From positions 1-64,000 of the forward strand of contig JAHCBA010000024.1 in NCBI GenBank assembly GCA_019634625.1: 64,000 bases of DNA, read 5' to 3'. This document shows, piece by piece, positions 1 to 10,818 of this stretch; position 1 is the stretch's first letter; each line of letters opens with the position of its first letter. This DNA is from Verrucomicrobiia bacterium. Its GTDB lineage: Bacteria; Verrucomicrobiota; Verrucomicrobiia; Limisphaerales; CAIMTB01. Made by a program: the position numbers and the translations under genes. The notes beneath the pieces were generated by a model. The model was not told the DNA's origin, did no database searches, and saw only the letters and a list, made by a program, of their open reading frames with translations.

Positions 1-126
1 ATGGAGGATGTTGACCAACTTGTTCTTGGCGGAATCGTCGAGGAGGGGAAGGCGACCGGCGACGCGGGACATGCAGTGATACGTCGCCGGGAGGGATGGG
101 TCGGCTTTGATGCGGGGGATTCTCAT
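1..126 (-). CDS. REP-associated tyrosine transposase (RAYT-like), N-terminal fragment cut by window edge
   Basis: The minus strand reads 42 codons from an ATG at 126 and runs off the left edge. The peptide opens MRIPRIKADPSLPATYHCMS, then a basic stretch and LLDDSAKNKLV. This is the usual opening of Y1/HUH transposases of the RAYT group, where YHCMSR or YHVxSR lies just before the catalytic region; the HUH motif itself should lie outside the window. A REP-like dyad lies about 40 bp upstream (164-213), which is the classical position of REPs next to their RAYT gene. Family by eye from the N-terminus only; whether the gene is intact cannot be seen. Confidence 0.65.
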   Translation of the reverse strand, partial: MRIPRIKADPSLPATYHCMSRVAGRLPLLDDSAKNKLVNILH

Positions 127-163
127 GGGGAGGATGGGTACAGGGTGAGCTATGAAGCTAAAT

Positions 164-2460
<2,297 letters not shown>

Positions 2461-2480
2461 CTGCCGGTGCCGCTTGCCCT

Positions 2481-2508
2481 CCCGGGAGTCACTGAGCAAG
2501 ACTCCGGG
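2481..2508 (+). terminator. Hairpin between katG and the STAS gene
   Basis: CCCGGGAGTC (2481-2490), a 9-nt loop and GACTCCGGG (2500-2508) pair over about 9-10 bp with one bulge, 20 bp after the katG stop and 11 bp before the next ATG. No U-run follows, so this is either a weak or Rho-assisted terminator or a structure affecting translation of the STAS gene. Confidence 0.35.
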
Positions 2509-2519
2509 AAGTCCCGCAT

Positions 2520-2819
2520 ATGCAAATCGATCTCGCGAACGAGGTGGTCCGGGTAGGCGGTTTGGAGGCGTTATCCGGCGGCTCTGTGCCGCTTTTCAAG
2601 GAGGGTGTGAAGTCGAAGCTCCTGCCCGAACACCGGGTGGTCGAGGTGGATTTGAGTCAGGTGCGACTGGTGGACAGCGAGGGGCTCGGCGCATTGATCG
2701 CGATCCGCCGGCTGATTGCCGCCCAGGGAGGCAAGGTGCGGCTGTTGTACCCGCGTCCGAGCGTGCAGCAGACATTCGACCTGGTGCAGTTCGAAAGGAT
2801 CTTCGAAATCGTGCATTGA
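2520..2819 (+). CDS. STAS-domain protein (anti-sigma factor antagonist-like)
   Basis: A 99-residue single-domain STAS protein of the SpoIIAA/RsbV type. Such proteins bind anti-sigma kinases or act as phosphorylatable switches. The typical central segment VEVDLSQVRLVDSEGLGAL is visible; S53 after D52 is at the position phosphorylated in this family, although the surrounding residues (DSEG rather than DSSG) differ slightly. The C-terminus (QTFDLVQFERIFEI) matches the last STAS helix. No partner kinase or phosphatase gene is in the window. It follows katG on the same strand after 59 bp, so co-transcription is possible but the hairpin between them argues against strict coupling. Confidence 0.85.
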   Translation: MQIDLANEVVRVGGLEALSGGSVPLFKEGVKSKLLPEHRVVEVDLSQVRLVDSEGLGALIAIRRLIAAQGGKVRLLYPRPSVQQTFDLVQFERIFEIVH

Positions 2820-2842
2820 GCCTGGGCGGCACCTTGGCGGGG

Positions 2843-4405
2843 TCAGGGAAGCGCGGCCCGGGGCGCGGCGCGTGCCAACGCCCGAAGGTGGGAGCGCGAG
2901 AGGGCATAGGGGTAATAGGTGGCCTCGCGCCAGCGGCCGGGGAATCGAGCGCCCTCCCCGAAACCGATCCTGGGCGGGGATCCGGGGTCCAGGTGAAGGG
3001 ACGCGGCATCGGGGGTGGACGAGATGGCGACGCGCCGGCCGTCGAGGTGCAGTTCGAGACGGCCCTGATGCCGTTGGGCCGCGACATGCCGCCAGCCCGG
3101 GGCCAGGGCGCGGTCCTGCGAAAGGGCGACCCCGGCGCTCAGCGCATGAACGTGCCCCGATGGAAGGGTCCCGCAGAAGAGGCGTCCCCCGGCCACCGCC
3201 ATGGACCAGGCGCGGCGGTACGGGGTGTCCGAGAAGTCGAGCCGGCCGGTCAGGGACCACCCGGTGGCGTCGAGGCGATGGACCTCCGCCAGGGGAAGCG
3301 TGCCGCCGTAGAGTCTGCCGTGGAAGTGGGCGAGGCCCATCACCTCGAGTTCCGTGCCAAGGCGTCCCGTGTCCTCCCATTCTCCCGGCGCCAGGTACCG
3401 GAACACGCGGCCCTCCTTCCATGTCCCGGTGTGGAGCCGGCCGCCATGCACCGCCATCGAGTAGGTCTGGTCCACATGAGGCGGGGAGCCGAACGGAGTC
3501 CACCGTCCGTCGCCATCGTATCGGAAGAGCCCGCCCTGCGCGCCGCCGTCGAAGCCGCCTGCGAACAGGGAACCCTGGAAGGAGGCGATCGGAGCGATGC
3601 GGCCGCCCGGTTGGCCGCACCAGGTCCAGCGGGCGCCGCCTTCGTAGCGGTACAAGCCCTGCCTCGGGGTGGTCTGGTGCAGCGGCGGGACATCGAGGGA
3701 AGTGACGTAGAGCCGGCCGTCGTGAACCGCCATGCCCCAGATCAACTGTCCGGGTCCGGGTTGACCGCAGTCCTCCCAACGCCGGCCGCCGGTGTACCGG
3801 TACACGCGTCCGCCGGGATGCGGGTTGGGCGAAGGCTCCAGGTGGGAGCCAACCCCGCTGTATCGGGAAACCCCCGCGTACAATTCGCCCTCGAAGACCG
3901 CCAGGGCCGAGACGGTGTTGCAGCGCGCGGGGGCGCCGCAGTCGATCCACCGGGTGCCGCCCGCATGGCGGTACACCCGTCCGCTTTCCGATGCGCCATG
4001 CTCGAAGGTGCCGGCGTAGAGGTGGCCGCCGTGGGTTGCCAGGGCGAACACCATCCGGTTGTTTCCCGGGCGGCCGCAGTCCTCCCAGACCGGCTCGGTG
4101 CCGGCATCGAGGCCAAAGAACAGATTGCGGGTGTTGGCCGTCGAGGTGCAGGCGGCGGCAGCGTGCACGACCGAGAGATTCAGCCCGTTGCGGCTCTCCG
4201 CGTCGTACCAGGTCACCAGATCGCCTCCCGCCTCCTGTCCATCCGGCGGAACCTCGATCCAGATCGAGACGGCGAAATCCCCGGTGCCGGGCGGCGGCAG
4301 GGGGGCGACAGGCGGGAGCGGGATGGCGGCGATGGCACTGGCGGCCGACAGCAGGCCGGCGAGGGCGAGCCGGGACGGAACCGGGAGCAGGGCGGGCAGT
4401 GCCAT
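2843..4405 (-). CDS. Secreted beta-propeller-like protein with C-terminal LamG-like segment
   Basis: A 520-residue protein with an N-terminal signal peptide (about residues 1-27, LALAGLLSAASAIAAIP). The body has about seven imperfect repeats of roughly 45-50 residues of the pattern W.DCG.PG..........A...G.LYAGT......VYRY.GG, as expected for a kelch-like or similar propeller. The first part (FAVSIWIEVPP) and the last 90 residues (HVAAQRHQGRLELHLDGRRVA) look like two halves of a concanavalin/LamG fold split by the propeller, which is my inference. No catalytic motif is seen. It follows the GT2 gene on the same strand after 66 bp. Function unknown; probably extracellular or periplasmic carbohydrate or surface binding. 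Confidence 0.8.
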   Translation of the reverse strand: MALPALLPVPSRLALAGLLSAASAIAAIPLPPVAPLPPPGTGDFAVSIWIEVPPDGQEAGGDLVTWYDAESRNGLNLSVVHAAAACTSTANTRNLFFGLDAGTEPVWEDCGRPGNNRMVFALATHGGHLYAGTFEHGASESGRVYRHAGGTRWIDCGAPARCNTVSALAVFEGELYAGVSRYSGVGSHLEPSPNPHPGGRVYRYTGGRRWEDCGQPGPGQLIWGMAVHDGRLYVTSLDVPPLHQTTPRQGLYRYEGGARWTWCGQPGGRIAPIASFQGSLFAGGFDGGAQGGLFRYDGDGRWTPFGSPPHVDQTYSMAVHGGRLHTGTWKEGRVFRYLAPGEWEDTGRLGTELEVMGLAHFHGRLYGGTLPLAEVHRLDATGWSLTGRLDFSDTPYRRAWSMAVAGGRLFCGTLPSGHVHALSAGVALSQDRALAPGWRHVAAQRHQGRLELHLDGRRVAISSTPDAASLHLDPGSPPRIGFGEGARFPGRWREATYYPYALSRSHLRALARAAPRAALP

Positions 4406-4471
4406 GGGTGGGGAGGTCGGAGGTCGGAGGACAGACGTCGGAAGCCGGAAGTCGGAGGAAGGCGGTCGGGT

Positions 4472-5431
4472 TCAGCGGGAAGGGGTGGGGCGCAGGAAAA
4501 GCCGGATGCAGGCGCGCGCGAGCCAGGTCGGGAAGTGGCGTCGGGCCAGGACCTGGGCTTGCCGCCAGAGGCATTTGCGGAGGAAGCGGGCGGTGAGGAA
4601 ATCGCGATGGGCGGGCTGGCGGAGCATGGCACGGAGCATGGGGATGGCGTGGAGCGACAGGGCGCCGCTTTCACGGATGCGCCGGGCGACGTCGCCAAAT
4701 CGCTCTTCATGCAGCAATTCGAGGAGGCGGGTCATGACGGCGTCGTGTTCGGTCCGGCGCCGCCCGGATCCGTAGTAGGAGGAGCCGTGGAGATGGACCT
4801 GGGAGAGGACTTCCGGGCGGTAACAGAGGCCATGCCGGAAGGCGGCGGCGTAGGTCAGGAACCAGTCGCAATGCCAGCGGAGATCCGGGAGGAACCCGCC
4901 GAATTCGCGGACGACCCCGGCTTTGAGCAGGGCGCTGTGGCTGACGATCATGAGGCGGCCGGCGCGTTCGAGGGCGACCAGACGGTCGGGATCGAGGTAA
5001 CCCGGTTCCTGGGCGAGTCCGGCAGCCATGGACCAGGTCATCCCGCTGTCCATGTCGCTCCAGCGGCTGGCCGAGCAACTGAGGGCAGCCCGGGGATGGG
5101 CGGCCAGCAAGGTAAGGGAACGTTCGAACAGGCCGGGCAGGACCATGTCATCCGCGCTGGCGAAGTGGAGGTAGTCGCCCCGGGCGAGTTCGAGCCCGCG
5201 ATTCATGGTAAAGACCACGCCGCGGTTCGCCGGGTTGGCTTCGGGACGGATGCACGGATGGCGACGCGCGTAATCGGCGATCACGGTTCGGCTGTCGTCG
5301 GTGGAGCCGTCATCGATGACCACGATTTCGTCGGGCGGAACGGACTGGGCGAGGAGGGCGTCGAGGCAGGCCGGCAGGGAATGGCCGTGATTGTAGTTGG
5401 GAACGACGACCGAGAGGGAGGGGAGGGTCAC
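4472..5431 (-). CDS. Family 2 glycosyltransferase (GT-A fold)
   Basis: A 319-residue cytoplasmic GT2 enzyme that transfers a sugar from a nucleotide-sugar. The N-terminus SLSVVVPNYNHGHSLPACLD is diagnostic. VVIDDGSTDDS (residues about 37-47) carries the nucleotide-binding Asp pair, and ASADDMVLPG (91-100) is the DxD-equivalent metal site. The C-terminal 100 residues are basic and variable, as usual for acceptor recognition. It lies 45 bp downstream of the DUF2062 gene on the same strand, an arrangement seen for lipid- or envelope-linked glycosyl transfer. Acceptor and donor cannot be told from sequence. Confidence 0.93.
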   Translation of the reverse strand: MTLPSLSVVVPNYNHGHSLPACLDALLAQSVPPDEIVVIDDGSTDDSRTVIADYARRHPCIRPEANPANRGVVFTMNRGLELARGDYLHFASADDMVLPGLFERSLTLLAAHPRAALSCSASRWSDMDSGMTWSMAAGLAQEPGYLDPDRLVALERAGRLMIVSHSALLKAGVVREFGGFLPDLRWHCDWFLTYAAAFRHGLCYRPEVLSQVHLHGSSYYGSGRRRTEHDAVMTRLLELLHEERFGDVARRIRESGALSLHAIPMLRAMLRQPAHRDFLTARFLRKCLWRQAQVLARRHFPTWLARACIRLFLRPTPSR

Positions 5432-5476
5432 GGGAGGCGGCGATAGGGGGGTGACAGGCGCCAGGGGCTGGCCGGG

Positions 5477-6055
5477 TCAACCCGAGGCGGCCGGTTCGTC
5501 GGGTCCAGTGCGACGGGCCTTGGAAAGGATCGCCGCGTGGCGGCGCAGGCGGAGCTGATGGTCCTGGGCATGCCGCCGGAAGTAGGCAAGGGCGACCGGG
5601 CGGGTGCGCTCGTAGAGCAACCGGAGCAGGACATAGATGACCAGGCCGACCAGGAGGCTGTTGATGACGGCCCCCAGCAGGAAGGTCTGGCCCCAGACCA
5701 GGGCGTTGACGGTCTTCTCGGTGACGTCCTCCAGGTCCACGACGCGGACCGACGGACGAAGGAACAAGCTGCCGGCGCGGATATTGAGGTAGAAGAGCAG
5801 GGGCCAGACGAAGGTGAGAGTGGCCCCGCCGGCGATTCCCGAGAGGACGTTGCCGCCAAAGAACCGGGCGATGAACCCGGACACGAAGACGCCGAAGCCG
5901 AAGGTGGGGAAGAAGTTGACCACCATGCCGATGGCGAATCCGCGCGCCACTTTCTCACTCTCCCCGCGAATGCGGAAGAACCGGATGGTCCGGTAGAGGA
6001 AGCGGCGTTCGAGTCGGATACCGAGGCGACGAAGCACGGGCGAAAAGGGAGACAC
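5477..6055 (-). CDS. DUF2062 membrane protein
   Basis: A 192-residue protein with the DUF2062 core. A conserved amphipathic/hydrophobic block, GFAIGMVVNFFPTFGFG, is followed by FIARFFGGN and a second hydrophobic segment, LTFVWPLLFYLNIRAG. A further transmembrane segment is at about residues 123-147 (FLLGAVINSLLVGLVIYVLL). The C-terminal tail is basic. DUF2062 proteins often sit beside GT2 enzymes and are presumed to work with them at the membrane; here the GT2 gene follows after 45 bp on the same strand. Biochemical role not established. Confidence 0.85.
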   Translation of the reverse strand: MSPFSPVLRRLGIRLERRFLYRTIRFFRIRGESEKVARGFAIGMVVNFFPTFGFGVFVSGFIARFFGGNVLSGIAGGATLTFVWPLLFYLNIRAGSLFLRPSVRVVDLEDVTEKTVNALVWGQTFLLGAVINSLLVGLVIYVLLRLLYERTRPVALAYFRRHAQDHQLRLRRHAAILSKARRTGPDEPAASG

Positions 6056-6120
6056 CTTGCGGGTCGGGCGTCAACGACGGCCCAAGTCGGGCCATCGAGG
6101 GCTTCCGAGCTTTCAGGCGG

Positions 6121-6275
6121 TGCATCACGGAGTTGTGGGTGAGGAGGCAGCGAATCGGAGGGACGAGCTCCGCGAGTCCTCGGCCCAACGCTCCACACCG
6201 TTGCGGCCTCGTGGAACTCCGCCCTCCGAGGCGATCCTTCGCGAAGCTCGCACCTCTCCCCACAACTCCGCGTTG
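6121..6275 (+). mobile_element. MITE-like repeat, copy A
   Basis: Begins with TGCATCACGGAGTTGTGGG and ends near 6270 with CCCACAACTCCG. These terminal inverted repeats enclose about 120 bp containing CGGAGGGACGAGCTC, CGTTGCGGCCTCGTGGAACT and CCCTCCGAGGC. The same order of blocks occurs at 52454-52612 (same strand) and 18107-18262 (opposite strand). It has no coding capacity and fills most of the 290-bp gap upstream of the oxidoreductase gene. Confidence 0.65.
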
Positions 6276-6345
6276 CGCCGGCTTTCAGGGGGTCGTCCAC
6301 AAGCGGGTTGACGGAGCGGCGCCGTCCGATTGGAGTTGCGGACCC

Positions 6346-7671
6346 ATGAAGCCTTTCCAGATCCAGGTCAGTCGCCGGAATTTCCTCAAGGCGGCAGCGG
6401 CCGGCGCCGGCATCCCGCTGTGGTACCTCCACGAGTGCGAAGGTCTGGCGGCGACCCCCGCCAGACCGGGCCCGAACGACCGCCCGGGAATCGGGCTGAT
6501 CGGCTGCGGCGGGCAGGGTCGCGGGGTGTGCAATGGGGCACGGCGGTACGGGCAGGTTATTGCGGTGGCCGATGTGGACGTGAACCAGGCGGGGGCGGCC
6601 CGGAAGCAGTTCGAGGCGGAGCACCAGTACGAGGATTTCCGGAAGTTGATCGAGCGGGACGACATCCATGTGATCATCAATGGCGCGCCGGACCACTGGC
6701 ACACCATGATCAACGTGGCGGCCGCACGGGCGGGGAAGGACATCTACTCCGAGAAGCCGCTGACCCTGACGGTGGACGAGGGGAAGTTCCTGGTCCGGGA
6801 GGTGCGCCAACACGAGCGGATCCTGCAGGTGGGCAGTCAGCAGCGGAGCGACCGCCGTTTCCGCCTCGCCTGCGAACTGGTTCGCAACGGCCGGATCGGC
6901 AAGTTGCAGCACATGATTGTCGGGCTGCCCACCGGTCCTCGGGAAGGTCCGTTCGCGCGGCAGCCGGTGCCGGCAGGTCTCAACTGGGACTACTACCTGG
7001 GTCCGACGCCGTTCGTGGACTTCAACGGGCGCAACCACCACTGGAACTTCCGCTGGTGGTACCAGTTCTCGGGCGGTCAGATGACCGACTGGGGGGCTCA
7101 CCACAACGACATCGCGCAGTGGGGCAACGGCACCGACCGTTCCGGTCCGGTCGAGGTGGACGGGAGATCCCTGGTGGACATGATCCCGGGCGGGTACGAC
7201 GCCGCGGCGCGGTACCGGATCGAGTGCCGGTATGCAAACGGTGTCACCATGACCATTCTCGACGAAAACACGCCCCATGAGCGCGGCGTGGTGGGGGGCG
7301 GCGAGAAGTCGCCCAACGGGGTGCAGTTCCTCGGGAGCGACGGCTGGATCTTTGTGAGTCGCGGTGAACTGCGTGCCAGCGATCCGGAAATGATCGAGAC
7401 GCCCCTGCCGGCCAATGCCGTTCGCCTCTACGCTTCGGACAACCACATCGGAAACTTCTTCGACGGGATCCGCACGCGGAAAGAACCGATCTGCGACGCC
7501 GAGATCGGGCACCGTTCCATCTCAATCGCACACCTCGGCGTGATCAGCATCCGCCTGGGCCGCCGGCTGGAGTGGAATCCGGAAAAGGAGGAGATCGTGG
7601 GTGATGCCGAAGCCAACGGATGGCTCAGCCGGCCGATGCGGCGCCCTTACGACTGGGATTTCATCGGCTGA
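6346..7671 (+). CDS. Tat-exported Gfo/Idh/MocA-family oxidoreductase
   Basis: A 441-residue NAD(P)-dependent sugar or polyol oxidoreductase-family protein. The start at ATG 6346 (MKPFQIQ) gives a proper twin-arginine signal, SRRNFLKAAAAGAG; the longer open frame upstream runs through a repeat and is rejected. The Rossmann nucleotide-binding motif is GIGLIGCGGQGRGV, followed by the family landmarks PDHWH (NGAPDHWHTMINVAAARAG) and EKPLTLTVDEG. The C-terminal substrate domain has DWGAHHNDIAQW and HIGNFFDGIRTRKEP. Secreted versions are expanded in Verrucomicrobiota and Planctomycetota, where they are linked to polysaccharide-derived sugars. Substrate unknown. Monocistronic as seen. Confidence 0.92.
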   Translation: MKPFQIQVSRRNFLKAAAAGAGIPLWYLHECEGLAATPARPGPNDRPGIGLIGCGGQGRGVCNGARRYGQVIAVADVDVNQAGAARKQFEAEHQYEDFRKLIERDDIHVIINGAPDHWHTMINVAAARAGKDIYSEKPLTLTVDEGKFLVREVRQHERILQVGSQQRSDRRFRLACELVRNGRIGKLQHMIVGLPTGPREGPFARQPVPAGLNWDYYLGPTPFVDFNGRNHHWNFRWWYQFSGGQMTDWGAHHNDIAQWGNGTDRSGPVEVDGRSLVDMIPGGYDAAARYRIECRYANGVTMTILDENTPHERGVVGGGEKSPNGVQFLGSDGWIFVSRGELRASDPEMIETPLPANAVRLYASDNHIGNFFDGIRTRKEPICDAEIGHRSISIAHLGVISIRLGRRLEWNPEKEEIVGDAEANGWLSRPMRRPYDWDFIG

Positions 7672-8394
7672 GCGGGGCGGTGAGGGGGCCGGCCCGGCGG
7701 GGCTCCGTCGAATCCTGCGCACATTCCAGACCTCCGGCTTCGCTGTTCCGGCGCTATTGGCCCACTGGAGCCGATCCTGAATTAAAAAAGGCAGGCTTAA
7801 GGATGCTGACGTCCCACGGCATTCGGGTACCCCGCAAATGACCTAGAACCCCTAAAGCCCGTCCGACTGGTCGCGTTGGATGTCGCAGTCGCTTGTTGGT
7901 CAACAAAACAAATAATAAGCCAGGCTCTCAGTTTACAAGTCGGTCAATAGTATTATGCCGGGCGTTTTACAGCATTCCTTGGTCGTTCGCCTGGCTTGGT
8001 TGCTCCTCGGTCATCCCGTGGCTGCGGGACTGGCGGGTATGCTCCACCCTCGCGTCTCGCCATCCGGCCTTTTCCGCGACAACAGGGCCCCTTCCATTCT
8101 TCAGACAGGCACCGAGCAGGAGGGCTCGCGATCGAACCCTACGACGAACCATACGACCAGGCTCGCGACCGGGAAGGCGCCTCGGCGCCCAGCGCCGCCT
8201 TCCAGTGCAGGCGGAATACCTTCCTCGAGGCGATTGCGCTGTTGTCGTGGCATCCGTTTCGCCTTGCCAAGCACTCCCACCTCAATTCCTCCTCCAGAAT
8301 CGGTCGTGTCGGAACGACTGCAGTCTGAACGATTGCTGTTGCTCGATCGGTTCCGCGGGAAATAATGCTGGCCCAAGGTCCACTGTCACCGGGG
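7672..8394. other. 723-bp gap without a convincing gene
   Basis: Contains a weak REP-like half-site near 7778-7812 (AATTAAAAAAGGCAGGCTTA) and the REP-like pair at 7895-7970. From 7971 to 8394 I see only sequence open in several frames without family resemblance, start signals or biased codon use. It probably includes the promoter of the following Zn-ribbon/rnc pair, but no clear -35/-10 pair stands out. Confidence 0.5.
7895..7970. repeat. REP-like AT-rich repeat pair
   Basis: Two units in tandem: GTTGGTCAACAAAACAAATA followed by ATAAGCCAGGC, then CGGTCAATAGTATTATGCCGGGCG. Each unit is GGTCAA followed by an AT-rich spacer and a GCCxGGC core, as in the copies at 164, 10450, 48743 and 62684. 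Confidence 0.6.
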
Positions 8395-9027
8395 ATGAAC
8401 GATTGGAATATTCAAAGCCGGGCCCGCGCCTGCCAGACCTGCGGCAACGCCTTTGCCGATCAGGAGCCGTACCACACCCTTCTGTTCGAACGGCGATCCG
8501 GGTTCGAGCGCCTCGACGTCTGTGTCACGTGCTGGGCCGACCAGCACCAGCACGGCGCCGCCGACCGCAAAGGGTACATTTCCCACTGGCAGGGATTGTT
8601 CACCGTTCCTCCCGCCGCCCCGCCCGAGCCCATCCAGCGCGACAACGCCGAGACCCTTCTGCGCCGCCTTACCGAGCGCAATCAACCCGCCTGGCAGCCG
8701 GCCGCCTTCATTCTGGCCGTGATGCTGGAACGGAAACGCGTCCTCAAGATCCGCGAGACCCTTCGCGCCGAGGGACGCCGCGTTTTCGTGTACGAACGGC
8801 CCGGCACCGGGGAGATGTTCACGGTCCCGGATCCCCAGCTGCGACTGGATCAGCTCGAACAGGTCCAGCGCGATGTCGCCCACCTGCTTGAGCACGGACT
8901 GCCTCCGGAGGCCGGCCCAGCCCCGGAATCCATCCACGACGAACCCGCCGCTGAACCTGTCGCCACGGGATCGCCCGAAGCCGGCCCGGCCGGGGAGTCC
9001 GTTGTGGCTGAGGTCGTCGCATCCTGA
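8395..9027 (+). CDS. Hypothetical zinc-ribbon-type protein upstream of rnc
   Basis: A 210-residue protein beginning MNDWNIQSRARACQTCG. Two CxxC pairs (CQTCGNAF and CVTCWADQ) about 40 residues apart suggest a structural zinc ribbon. A helical middle part (RRLTERNQPAWQPAAFILAVMLERKRVLKIRETL) and an acidic, Pro/Ala-rich tail follow. An in-frame ATG ten codons upstream (8365) is possible; 8395 is preferred because the recognisable part begins there. The gene ends 10 bp before rnc on the same strand, so both are probably one transcription unit, which hints at an RNA-related or housekeeping role. I do not recognise a named family. Confidence 0.75.
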   Translation: MNDWNIQSRARACQTCGNAFADQEPYHTLLFERRSGFERLDVCVTCWADQHQHGAADRKGYISHWQGLFTVPPAAPPEPIQRDNAETLLRRLTERNQPAWQPAAFILAVMLERKRVLKIRETLRAEGRRVFVYERPGTGEMFTVPDPQLRLDQLEQVQRDVAHLLEHGLPPEAGPAPESIHDEPAAEPVATGSPEAGPAGESVVAEVVAS

Positions 9028-9037
9028 ACCCGTGACC

Positions 9038-9853
9038 ATGGGAACCGCGGCCACCCTCGCCCAATCCGGTTCTGTGCAACCGGACCGGGACGAGATCCGG
9101 GTCCGCTGGGATGCGCTTGAGGACCTCGAGGCCCTGCTGGGTCACCGCTTCCGGGACCGCGCCCTTCTCGATCTTGCCCTCACCCATCCCTCAGTCACCC
9201 ACGACCTCGGTCCCGGCACTCCCCATAATCAGCGACTCGAATTCCTTGGGGACGCCGTCCTGCAGCTCGTCCTGACGCTGGAATTGTACGAGAAGTTCCC
9301 CGATCTCGGTGAAGGGCCGCTGACCCAGGCGCGGGCGGAAATGGTGAATCGCCGCACCCTCGCGGCGCAGAGCGCGGCCATGGGGGTCGGCCGCTTTTTA
9401 CGCCTCAGCCGCTCCGAGGAAACCACCGGAGGACGGGATCGCGCCTCGACGCTGGCGGACGCCTTCGAGGCGGTGGTGGGGTCGATATTCCTCGACGGCG
9501 GGCTCGACTCCGCCCGCCAGTTTGTCCTGCCCAGGTTTCGGGAGGCGTTTGGGCAACTCGAGGCCCTGCCCAGCCTTCACAATCCGAAAGGCGAACTGCA
9601 GGAACTCCTCCAAGCCGAATCCGCGGAGGCCCCTTCCTATCAGTTGATCTCAATGACCGGTCCTGACCATGACCGCGTCTTCGAATGCGCTGTCAGTTAC
9701 CGGGGCGAAACCCTTGGACAGGGTTTGGGCAAGACCAAGAAAGCGGCGGAATCCGAGGCCGCCCTGCAGGCGCTCCTCCGGTTGCGCACCGGTGGTCAAT
9801 CCGGCCACGATCCAACCCCCAATCCAGACCCCGTACCGCCGCCAGCAGCCTGA
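9038..9853 (+). CDS. rnc: Ribonuclease III
   Basis: Double-strand-specific endoribonuclease that matures rRNA precursors and processes mRNAs and antisense duplexes. From ATG 9038 it is 271 residues, slightly longer than typical (about 226-250) because of an N-terminal extension of about 25 residues and a Pro-rich tail. The signature NQRLEFLGDAVL is at residues 64-75 with E68 and D72, and the second acidic cluster is ADAFEAVVGSIFLD. The dsRNA-binding domain (NPKGELQELLQ to KKAAESEAALQALL) occupies the last third. It follows the Zn-ribbon gene after 10 bp; an in-frame GTG two codons upstream (9032) is an alternative start. Confidence 0.97.
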   Translation: MGTAATLAQSGSVQPDRDEIRVRWDALEDLEALLGHRFRDRALLDLALTHPSVTHDLGPGTPHNQRLEFLGDAVLQLVLTLELYEKFPDLGEGPLTQARAEMVNRRTLAAQSAAMGVGRFLRLSRSEETTGGRDRASTLADAFEAVVGSIFLDGGLDSARQFVLPRFREAFGQLEALPSLHNPKGELQELLQAESAEAPSYQLISMTGPDHDRVFECAVSYRGETLGQGLGKTKKAAESEAALQALLRLRTGGQSGHDPTPNPDPVPPPAA

Positions 9854-9973
9854 TCGACCAGGTCTCGCGGCGGACCTGACTTCCGGATCGCGGCACTAGC
9901 GAGTGCGCCTGCGGTGTGCGCCCGAGCGGGGTCATTGGTCCGTGCCCGGCCGCCGGGTCCGTCCTCCCGTCCG

Positions 9974-10357
9974 CTACCCGCCGATCTGCTCTCCGTACTG
10001 TTCCGGCGACAGCAGGGCCGACGCCTCGCCGGGAGCACTGAGCCGGACCCGGAAGAACCAACCGTCTCCATATGGCACCGAGTTCACGAGCCCCGGATTC
10101 CCCGGCAACGCCTCGTTGACCGCCACCACCTCCCCGCTCACCGGGGCGTAAATGTCGCTCGCGGTCTTCACCGACTCCACCACCGCACAGGCCTCACCCG
10201 CCTTGAGCTGCCGTCCCGGTGCGGGTAACTCGACAAAAACGATGTCCGTCAACTCCTGCTGTGCATGGTCGGTGATCCCCACCACCGCCTCCCCATCGAT
10301 CAGGCGCACCCACTCGTGGGACTTGGCGTATCGGAGATCGCTCGGCACGTTCGACAT
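9974..10357 (-). CDS. gcvH: Glycine cleavage system H protein
   Basis: A 127-residue lipoyl carrier protein that shuttles the aminomethyl group between the P, T and L proteins of glycine cleavage. The lipoylation site is K64 in [13 protein letters not shown], in the expected hammerhead fold. The start SHEWVRL region and the C-terminal [11 protein letters not shown] are typical, and the length is normal. It is a lone gene here: gcvT and gcvP are not adjacent, and no glycine riboswitch is recognisable upstream. It converges with rnc across 120 bp in which I see no feature. Upstream (10358-10558) lie REP-like repeats. Confidence 0.97.
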   Translation of the reverse strand: MSNVPSDLRYAKSHEWVRLIDGEAVVGITDHAQQELTDIVFVELPAPGRQLKAGEACAVVESVKTASDIYAPVSGEVVAVNEALPGNPGLVNSVPYGDGWFFRVRLSAPGEASALLSPEQYGEQIGG

Positions 10358-10449
10358 GCCCGATTTCAGGCGGGATCGCCCCCGCCGGTCAAACCGCTTT
10401 TGGGCTTCCGGGCCGGTCCCGAGTCCTTATCCAGTCGGCAGATCCCAAA

Positions 10450-10558
10450 CCCATAAAAATATGCCCGGCATAATGCTATTGTCTGCGTACAGAATAATAA
10501 GCCCGGCAATATCACGTTGACTGGGTCCATATAAAAAGTCCGACATAGTACTGTTGAC
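10450..10558. repeat. REP-like repeats in the 461-bp gap upstream of gcvH
   Basis: Three AT-rich units: CATAAAAATATGCCCGGCAT, AATAATAAGCCCGGCAATAT followed by GTTGAC, and CCATATAAAAAGTCCGACAT followed by GTTGAC. They share the AAxxGCCCGGCA core and GTTGAC boundary with the other REP-like sites. The remainder of the 10358-10818 gap shows no gene. Confidence 0.6.
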
Positions 10559-10818
10559 GCCTTTGTTCCGGCTTCAGCCCGGCCACAGCCATGCACCCGC
10601 TCCCTGCTCAAGTTCCAAGCTCTGACACGCGAAGGCGCGGACACCCGACCGCCGTTCCCCATTCCCATCGCGGAAGTCGATCGAATGGCGGCACGGTGAC
10701 GGAGGAACGAAGCGGAGAAGGACTCATCCAGAACGCGTTTTCCTGATGCTCGCCAAGGAGTCGGGGTCTGGCGGCCTTTGACGCACCCCCCCTCTGTGGG
10801 CGATAGAAGGCCTGTCAC

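Noticed and set aside
2474-5446. A 990-codon open frame on the plus strand
   Set aside because: It lies opposite the propeller and GT2 genes, has the Arg/Gly/Pro-rich composition of a shadow frame in GC-rich DNA, and lacks any recognisable domain.
7955-8365. A 136-codon plus-strand frame between the oxidoreductase and Zn-ribbon genes
   Set aside because: No family resemblance or ribosome-binding site, Arg/Pro/Leu-rich, begins inside a REP-like repeat.
10358-10818. Glycine riboswitch upstream of gcvH
   Set aside because: The gap holds REP-like repeats and no recognisable tandem glycine aptamer.
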